This document shows positions 57,855 to 64,000 of a DNA stretch of 64,000 nt, piece by piece. Position numbers and translations under genes: made by a program. The stretch spans positions 248,001 to 312,000 of the forward strand of contig WVSL01000004.1 in the NCBI GenBank assembly GCA_015689685.1, read 5' to 3'. The notes under the pieces were generated by a model, which was not told where the DNA came from, ran no database searches, and saw only the letters and a program-made list of their open reading frames with translations. This DNA is from Rhodobacterales bacterium HKCCE2091 (GTDB lineage: Bacteria; Pseudomonadota; Alphaproteobacteria; Rhodobacterales; Rhodobacteraceae). Positions within the stretch are counted from its first letter, which is position 1. Each line of letters begins with the position of its first letter.

Positions 57855-58556
57855 CTATCCGCCCGACAGCTGCGACAGGGCGAAGGCGACGAGGAGGCCG
57901 AGTGTGACCGCGATGCCGGTGCCGTAGCGGTCGTCGCGGAAGGCCTGGGGGAAGACCTCGGTCGCGAGCGAGGCGGTGACGGCGCCGGCGGCGAAGGCGC
58001 GGATATGGGCGAGCGTGCCATCGCCGACATCCGCGAGCAGCAGGTTGCCGGTGACGGCGGCGGCGGCGAGCAGCGCGGCGGTCAGGGTCCAGAGGGTCAT
58101 CGCGCGGCGCCGGGACATGCCGCCGTCGCACATGCCCTTCGCGCCGCCCGCGGCCTCGGGCAGGTTCGACAGGAGGATCGCGCCGGCGAGCGCCGCGACC
58201 TCCGCCGGGCCCGCGCCGATCAGCGCGACGCCGAGGGCGAGGTTTTCCGGGATGCCGTCGAGCGTGATCGCGAGCAGGAGCCCGGCGCCGTCCGAGCCCT
58301 TCGTCCGGGTCTCGATCCAGCGGTCGAGGAAGGTGAAGGCGGCCGCCCCCGCCAGCACCGTGAGCGACAGCCAGGCCAGCGGCGTGGCCTCGGCAGCGGG
58401 CTGGATCAGCTCGATCGTGACCGACACGATCAGCGCGCCGCCGGCAAGCGCCACGAGGAAGCCCTCGGTCGCGTCCCGCGGGCGGCCCCAGAGCCCCCAG
58501 GCCGCCCCCGCCACCAGCGCGAAGGAGACCGCGCCAACCACCAGGATCATCGTCAT
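57855..58556 (-). CDS. ZIP family transporter-like protein with altered metal-site motifs
   Basis: A 233-residue polytopic membrane protein of the ZIP fold (about seven to eight hydrophobic segments). The canonical TM4 HNxPEG appears as DGIPENLALG, and TM5 HExPHE appears as SNLPEAAGG, so the histidines that bind the zinc pair are replaced while the proline-glutamate cores remain. It may carry another metal or use a different mechanism. ATG 58556 is chosen to give a short N-terminus before the first helix. Confidence 0.8.
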   Translation of the reverse strand: MTMILVVGAVSFALVAGAAWGLWGRPRDATEGFLVALAGGALIVSVTIELIQPAAEATPLAWLSLTVLAGAAAFTFLDRWIETRTKGSDGAGLLLAITLDGIPENLALGVALIGAGPAEVAALAGAILLSNLPEAAGGAKGMCDGGMSRRRAMTLWTLTAALLAAAAVTGNLLLADVGDGTLAHIRAFAAGAVTASLATEVFPQAFRDDRYGTGIAVTLGLLVAFALSQLSGG

Positions 58557-58806
58557 CGCCGCCGTCCCCGCGCCCGTCAGTCGGGAACATATCCCTTCAA
58601 CCGGCGGGGCGGTTCCAGCGCGGTGGGAGAGATCCACCACTGGAGCGGAGCCGCACATCGACAGGCCGCGGGTCGGCCCGGCGCCGTTCAGCAGGTCCCG
58701 CACTGCGAAATCGCCCGCCGGGTAGCGGATGCGTGGTGGCCTCCGGCCCCGGTTCCGTGCGGGCCGGTGCGGCTGTGCGCCCGGGGTTGAAGCGCCGCGG
58801 TTCCGC
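58557..58806. other. Gap upstream of groESL, left part
   Basis: Between the ZIP gene start and the 23-bp repeats at 58807 no coding sequence, strong hairpin or clear promoter is apparent. The whole gap to groES is 411 bases; the features in its right part are listed separately. Confidence 0.4.
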
Positions 58807-58851
58807 TCGCACCTGCAGAAGGGGAAAGTTCGCACCCGCAGAAGGTGAAAG
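58807..58851. repeat. Tandem 23-bp duplication upstream of the groESL promoter
   Basis: Two adjacent copies (58807-58829 and 58830-58851) of TCGCACC-GCAGAAGG-GAAAG, differing at two positions (T/C and G/T). They end 17 bases before the -35 box of the groESL promoter, a typical place for an activator or UP-like site. Confidence 0.7.
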
Positions 58852-58868
58852 AATGACGCCGGAACGCG

Positions 58869-58897
58869 TTGACAGGCCCGCGCCGCTTCCCTAAATC
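58869..58897 (+). promoter_or_regulatory. groESL housekeeping promoter
   Basis: TTGACA (58869-58874) and TAAATC (58892-58897) are 17 bases apart. The expected transcription start falls at the left edge of the CIRCE element, so HrcA bound there would block initiation. Confidence 0.7.
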
Positions 58898-58904
58898 GGC
58901 TCCG

Positions 58905-58931
58905 TTAGCACTCGGGAGAGACGAGTGCTAA
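58905..58931. promoter_or_regulatory. CIRCE element (HrcA operator)
   Basis: TTAGCACTC, nine bases, GAGTGCTAA: an exact match to the CIRCE consensus. It indicates repression of groESL by HrcA and relief under heat shock. hrcA itself is not in the window. Confidence 0.95.
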
Positions 58932-58967
58932 CGAGGGAGACAACTGCGACTCAAGGAGTTTGGGCAG

Positions 58968-59279
58968 ATGGCATTCAAACCGCTGCATGACCGGGTGCTC
59001 GTGCGCCGCGTGGAATCCGACGAGAAGACCAAGGGCGGTCTGATCATCCCCGACAGCGCCAAGGAAAAGCCCTCGGAAGGCGAGGTTATCGCCTGTGGCG
59101 AAGGCGCGCGCAAGGACTCGGGCGAGCTGATCGAGATGGGCGTGAAGCCCGGCGACCGCATCCTGTTCGGCAAGTGGTCGGGCACCGAGGTCACCGTCGA
59201 CGGCGAAGAGCTGCTGATCATGAAGGAATCGGACATTCTCGGCATCATCGAGAACAGCGCGGCCGCCAAGGCAGCCTGA
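58968..59279 (+). CDS. groS: Co-chaperonin GroES
   Basis: The 103-residue lid of the GroEL chamber: [44 protein letters not shown] with the mobile loop, and [38 protein letters not shown] lies before ATG 58968. First gene of the CIRCE-controlled operon; groEL follows after 42 bases. Confidence 0.98.
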   Translation: MAFKPLHDRVLVRRVESDEKTKGGLIIPDSAKEKPSEGEVIACGEGARKDSGELIEMGVKPGDRILFGKWSGTEVTVDGEELLIMKESDILGIIENSAAAKAA

Positions 59280-59297
59280 TCCGCTTCCCCCACCTGA

Positions 59298-60953
<1,656 letters not shown>

Positions 60954-60990
60954 GGTTTCGCACCCGCGAAACCCGCCGGAACCGGCAGTG

Positions 60991-61015
60991 CAAGGGCCCC
61001 CTCGCGGGGCCCTTG
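60991..61015 (+). terminator. groESL terminator
   Basis: CAAGGGCCCC (60991-61000) pairs perfectly with GGGGCCCTTG (61006-61015) around CTCGC, 38 bases past the groEL stop. Confidence 0.8.
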
Positions 61016-61085
61016 TCACGTTCTGGGAGGGGCGCGGGGCCGCCGCTGCCGGCAGCGCCGCGCGCCGTCCTGCGAGTGAGAGCCA

Positions 61086-61102
61086 TTATCAATTGTTATC
61101 AA
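61086..61102. promoter_or_regulatory. TTATCAA direct repeat upstream of the CDF transporter gene
   Basis: TTATCAA occurs at 61086-61092 and 61096-61102 (period 10) in a short AT-rich island, 59 bases before the CDF start. Possible regulator site or promoter region; no known metal-regulator box matches exactly. Confidence 0.35.
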
Positions 61103-61160
61103 CGGATTGCTTTGCGGGCGTTCAGCCCGTAGGTGCGGGGCACGTGTCGGAGGACCTGCC

Positions 61161-62057
61161 TTGCCCGCCACCCTGAAACTCGCCATCGGGAGCCTCGTCG
61201 TCGGGCTGGGCGTGCTGGGGCTGAAGCTGCTGGCATGGTGGATGACCGGGTCCGTCGCGCTTTACTCCGACGCGCTGGAGAGCACCGTCAACCTCGCCAC
61301 CGCGCTCGCCGCGCTGGTCGCGATCCGGGTCGCGGCGATGCCGCCGGACGCGAACCATCCGTTCGGCCACCACAAGGCGGAGTATTTCAGCGCGGTGCTG
61401 GAAGGCGCGATGATCATCGTCGCGGCGGTGTTCATCCTGCGCGAGGCCTTCACCGGGTTCCTCGACCCCGTCGCCCTGGACGCGCCGATCGAGGGACTGG
61501 CGATCAACGGCGCGGCGACGGCGGTGAACGCTGTCTGGGCCTTCGTGCTGGTGCGGCAGGGGCGGCGGTTGCGCTCGCCCGCGCTGGTCGCCGACGGCAG
61601 GCATCTCTGGACCGACGTCATCACTTCGGCCGGGGTCGCGGCGGGGGTGCTGCTGGCGCTGGCGACGGGGTGGTGGATCCTCGACCCGGCGATGGCGGCG
61701 CTGGTCGCGGTCAACATCCTGTGGTCGGGCAGCCGGGTGGTGAAGGAGAGCCTGAGCGGGCTGATGGACGAGGCGGTGCCGGAAACGGTGCTGGGCCGGA
61801 TCCGCGACGTGATCTCGTCCGAGGGCTGGGGCGCGGTGGAGGCCCACGACCTGCGCACCCGGCAGGCGGGCGCGGCGACCTTCGTGGAATTCCACCTGGT
61901 GGTTCCGGGCGATGCCAGCGTCTACGAGGCGCACGAGATCTGTGACCGCATCGAGGCCGCGATTCACGACGCCGTGCCGCAGAGCCGGGTCACGATCCAC
62001 GTGGAGCCCGAGCACAAGTCGAAGCACAGCGGCATCGTGGTGATGGATCAGGCCTGA
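61161..62057 (+). CDS. Cation diffusion facilitator (CDF) family transporter
   Basis: A 298-residue metal exporter. The first part has six membrane segments and the CDF marks YSDALESTVN (TM2), ANHPFGHHKAEYFSA and GRHLWTDVITS (TM5, HxxxD); the last 90 residues form the cytoplasmic ferredoxin-like domain (EAHDLRTRQAG...HVEPEHK). In TM2 the second Asp of the YiiP-type DxxxD is a Ser, so selectivity (zinc, manganese, iron) is unclear. TTG 61161 is chosen because GGAGG lies seven bases upstream and the product then starts at the first helix. Confidence 0.9.
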   Translation: MPATLKLAIGSLVVGLGVLGLKLLAWWMTGSVALYSDALESTVNLATALAALVAIRVAAMPPDANHPFGHHKAEYFSAVLEGAMIIVAAVFILREAFTGFLDPVALDAPIEGLAINGAATAVNAVWAFVLVRQGRRLRSPALVADGRHLWTDVITSAGVAAGVLLALATGWWILDPAMAALVAVNILWSGSRVVKESLSGLMDEAVPETVLGRIRDVISSEGWGAVEAHDLRTRQAGAATFVEFHLVVPGDASVYEAHEICDRIEAAIHDAVPQSRVTIHVEPEHKSKHSGIVVMDQA

Positions 62058-62061
62058 GCCG

Positions 62062-62430
62062 TCAGTCGCCGCTTTCGGCGCCGAAGTAGAAGCCGACCGC
62101 CGTGCCGAAGACCCCGGTGACGGCCGACAGCGCGATCGGGATGCCGTCCTTCGCGGCCTCCATCAGCGCCTCGGACAGGGCCGGGTCGGCACCGTTCAGA
62201 AGGACGAGGTTGGCGGTGAAGAGCAGCGCCAGGAGGGCCAGCACGACGACCGCGAACAGCACGAAGAGCGCGATGGCGAAGCCGCGGCGGAAGCGGGCGT
62301 CGCGGAAGCGGGTGCCGGCCTCGATCACCTCCAGCGCCTTGTCGGGCAGGGACCGGACCCGGTCGCGGCCGAGCGTGTCGATCTCGACCTTGGGGAGGGT
62401 CGGGCGCAGGCAGGGGCTTTCGTCGGTCAT
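62062..62430 (-). CDS. Small hypothetical membrane protein
   Basis: A 122-residue protein. A 45-residue cytoplasmic N-terminus (VEIDTLGRDRVRSLPDKALEVIEAGTRFRD) precedes a long hydrophobic segment (FAIALFVLFAVVVLALLALLF) and a C-terminal one (IALSAVTGVFGTAVGFYFGAESGD). The AVGFYFG ending recalls small membrane proteins found in many bacterial and phage gene sets, of unknown role. It is coupled by a four-base overlap to an upstream ribbon-helix-helix-like gene. Confidence 0.6.
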   Translation of the reverse strand: MTDESPCLRPTLPKVEIDTLGRDRVRSLPDKALEVIEAGTRFRDARFRRGFAIALFVLFAVVVLALLALLFTANLVLLNGADPALSEALMEAAKDGIPIALSAVTGVFGTAVGFYFGAESGD

Positions 62431-62657
62431 GCCACGCCCCCGAGCAGGAGCTCGCTTTCCACCCGGCCATCGGCGTCGGCAAGGTAGAGCCTGCGCCCCT
62501 CGGCCCGGCGGAGGGCGAGGTGATGCTGCAGGCCGAGCGCGGCGCGGATCACCTCGGCGTCGCTGCGCAAACCGCTGATCCGCTTGATTTCCTCGAGTAT
62601 CTGCCGCGTGTCGTCGGACAGGCGAACGCATAGCTGCTCGGGCCTGTGGGGCACCAT
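62427..62657 (-). CDS. Ribbon-helix-helix-like small protein
   Basis: A 76-residue protein: EQLCVRLSDDTRQILEEIKRISGLRSDAEVIRAALGLQHHLALRRAEG looks like a ribbon-helix-helix DNA-binding unit (short beta strand, two helices), followed by RLYLADADGRVESELLLGG. It overlaps the membrane-protein gene by four bases. It could be a repressor of its own operon or an antitoxin-like partner. ATG 62657 is chosen with AGAGG upstream. Confidence 0.62.
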   Translation of the reverse strand: MVPHRPEQLCVRLSDDTRQILEEIKRISGLRSDAEVIRAALGLQHHLALRRAEGRRLYLADADGRVESELLLGGVA

Positions 62658-62805
62658 CGCATCGGACCTCTGTCGGGGGAAACTCGGGCCGGAGGATGCG
62701 CGCGGTCTGGTTAACATCGGGTTGAGCGCGGGGGTTCCGGGGCGCGGGGCGCGGGGCTAGGGTGGCCGCGAACCAGAGACGGCGCGGCGGACGGGGGAAA
62801 GCGGC

Positions 62806-63660
62806 ATGGAACGGATCGGCATCATCGGGCTTGGCCGGATGGGCAGCGCGCTGGCGCGGCGGCTGTCGGCGCAGGGCGCGGAGGTCACCGGCTGGACGCG
62901 GCGCGGCGTGCCCGCCGACCTGCCGGTCGCGGCGGCGGCTGACCCGGCGGCACTGGCGGCGGCGGCGGACGTGATCGTGCTGAGCCTCTACGACGACGCG
63001 GCGGTGCGCGAGGTGGTCGGCGGGCTGACCCGGACCCGGCTCGACGGAAAGCTGATCGTGGACACGAGCACCGTGGTCCCGTCGCTTCTGCCGGGCCTGT
63101 CGGACGCCATCGCGGCGGCGGGCGCGCGCGCGGTGGACGCGCCGATCTCGGGCGGGCCGGAGATGGTTGAGGGCGGCACCTGCGGCATCTTCGTCGGCGG
63201 CGCGGGCGCGGACGCGGACCGGGCGCTGGCGGTGCTGCGGCTGGTGACGGACAAGGCATTGCATGTCGGCCCGCTGGGCGCGGGGCAGGCGATGAAGGCG
63301 GTCAACAACACCGTCCTGCAGGGCTACATGACCACGCTGTGCGCCGCGCTGCCGGTGGCGAAGGCGGCGGGCATCGACATGGAGCTGGTGCTGAAGCTCC
63401 TGATCGCGGGGCCGGCGGGGACGCCGATGCTGTCGACGCGGCTGCCGAAGATCCTGGGCGAGGACGAGACCGTGGGCTTCCCCGTCGCCGCCGCGCTCGA
63501 CGATTGCGACATCTTCCGCGCCGCCGCGTCGGAGGCCGGGGCGGACACGACGGTACTGGACGCCGCGCGCCGCCGGATGGCCGCCGCGGTCGAGGCCGGG
63601 CTGGGCGAGCGCGACCTTGCCGTGCTGGTGCCCCATGCGTGGGAGGCGGGCGGGGCGTGA
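62806..63660 (+). CDS. 3-hydroxyisobutyrate dehydrogenase family NAD(P)-dependent oxidoreductase
   Basis: A 284-residue beta-hydroxyacid dehydrogenase. IGIIGLGRMGSALARRL is the Rossmann loop, VDAPISGGPEMVEGGTCGIFVGG the substrate-binding motif, and GAGQAMKAVNNTVLQG holds the catalytic lysine. Substrates in the family include 3-hydroxyisobutyrate, tartronate semialdehyde and related acids. Its stop overlaps the GTG of a PhnM-like gene, so the two may be co-translated. Confidence 0.9.
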   Translation: MERIGIIGLGRMGSALARRLSAQGAEVTGWTRRGVPADLPVAAAADPAALAAAADVIVLSLYDDAAVREVVGGLTRTRLDGKLIVDTSTVVPSLLPGLSDAIAAAGARAVDAPISGGPEMVEGGTCGIFVGGAGADADRALAVLRLVTDKALHVGPLGAGQAMKAVNNTVLQGYMTTLCAALPVAKAAGIDMELVLKLLIAGPAGTPMLSTRLPKILGEDETVGFPVAAALDDCDIFRAAASEAGADTTVLDAARRRMAAAVEAGLGERDLAVLVPHAWEAGGA

Positions 63661-64000
63661 CGCCGCTGACGCTTTCCGGCGCGACGGTGCCGGGCCCGGA
63701 CGGCCCGGAACGGCGGGATATCGGCCTGCGCGACGGGCTGATCCGCGGGCCGGGGGCGGGGCGGGTCATCGACCTGTCGGGCCTTCTGCTCCTGCCCGGG
63801 ATCGTCGACCCCCACGGCGACGGGTTCGAACGGCATCTCGCCCCGCGGCGGGGCGCGGCGGTGGACCTTGCGCTCGGTCTCGCCGCGGCCGAGGCCGAGA
63901 TCCTCGCCAACGGCATCACCACGGCCTGCCTCGCCCAGTCCTGGTCCTGGGAGGGCGGGATGCGCGGGCCGGAGTTCGCCGCGCGGCTGGCGGAGGCGCT
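63657..64000 (+). CDS. phnM: PhnM-like amidohydrolase (alpha-D-ribose 1-methylphosphonate 5-triphosphate diphosphatase), N-terminal part
   Basis: The visible 114 codons start at GTG 63657 (overlapping the previous stop as GTGA). DLSGLLLLPGIVDPHGDGFERHLAPRRGAAVDL is the PhnM metal-site segment (HGDGFERH) and EILANGITTACLAQSWSWEGG follows the family. PhnM removes pyrophosphate during C-P lyase phosphonate breakdown. The usual phn genes would have to lie beyond the right edge; its coupling to a dehydrogenase is unusual for a classic phn operon. Cut by the window end. Confidence 0.82.
   Translation, partial: MTPLTLSGATVPGPDGPERRDIGLRDGLIRGPGAGRVIDLSGLLLLPGIVDPHGDGFERHLAPRRGAAVDLALGLAAAEAEILANGITTACLAQSWSWEGGMRGPEFAARLAEA

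Noticed and set aside
58853..58894. 13-residue frame MTPERVDRPAPLP before groES
   Set aside because: It overlaps the -35 and -10 boxes of the groESL promoter, so it would not be on the main transcript.

Overview
The window is a stretch of ordinary chromosome from a GC-rich alphaproteobacterium, most likely a member of the Rhodobacteraceae (Roseobacter group). The evidence is the gene set: GcrA, bacterial phosphatidylcholine synthase with its DGx2ARx12Gx3Dx3D signature, an atpHAGDC cluster split from the F0 genes, DUF484 next to xerC, a hisC-tyrA pair, CIRCE-controlled groESL, and a GC-rich intergenic repeat ending in a TTC-GGG-ATGAAGAAGGG type core that occurs three times. No rRNA, tRNA, CRISPR array, insertion sequence or prophage was recognised. 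Genes are tightly packed, with many 1-4 base stop/start overlaps, and several use GTG or TTG starts.

Layout. 1-5.2 kb: start of rimO (minus, cut by the window edge), an AsmA-like protein, a lipoprotein lytic transglycosylase, a TetR regulator, a DUF2218 protein and gcrA. 5.3-12 kb: an ABC-2 permease, argF-argD, a PaaI-type thioesterase, metF diverging from a MetR-like LysR regulator, and a DUF6544-like protein. 12-16 kb: an inositol-phosphatase (SuhB) protein, a SnoaL-like protein diverging from an HxlR regulator, pcs, xerC and DUF484. 16-25.6 kb: a transaldolase-like aldolase, a LysE exporter coupled to priA, then the coupled run hisC-tyrA-extensin-like protein, DUF2125 and a ChaC-type cyclotransferase. 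25.7-30.6 kb: a MotA/ExbB-like plus MotB/OmpA-like motor pair, a PPOX flavoprotein, a small orphan and a sulfotransferase. 30.7-40 kb: clpA, gloB, a methyltransferase and atpHAGDC.

40-51 kb: small secreted and lectin-like proteins, a CPBP membrane protease, prs, a DsbA-fold isomerase coupled to an alpha/beta hydrolase, an unexplained 500-base convergent gap, the overlapping run ribF-ycgN-ltaE, a MaoC hydratase, a HAD phosphatase and cpdB. 51.4-53.6 kb: a small islet of orphan genes with poorer codon signal and lower GC than the flanks. 53.7-64 kb: a SlyD-like FKBP, a second ChaC-like protein coupled to ppaC, a leader with two five-residue mini-ORFs, two small proteins, a methyltransferase, an unusual ZIP protein, groESL, a CDF transporter, a coupled ribbon-helix-helix/membrane-protein pair, a 3-hydroxyisobutyrate-dehydrogenase-like enzyme and the start of a PhnM-like hydrolase.

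Most of the window is housekeeping: amino-acid synthesis (Arg, Met, His, Tyr), ATP synthesis, nucleotide and phosphate metabolism (prs, ppaC, cpdB, phnM-like), protein quality control (clpA, groESL, SlyD) and chromosome maintenance (priA, xerC, gcrA). No complete new defence or biosynthetic system was found. The most interesting signals are intergenic: four 22-bp tandem repeats before cpdB, four 11-bp tandem repeats before a lectin-like gene, a 23-bp tandem duplication before groESL, the mini-ORF/hairpin leader near 56 kb, paired DnaA-box-like sites between DUF484 and the aldolase gene, and the orphan motor pair at 25.7-28.9 kb.
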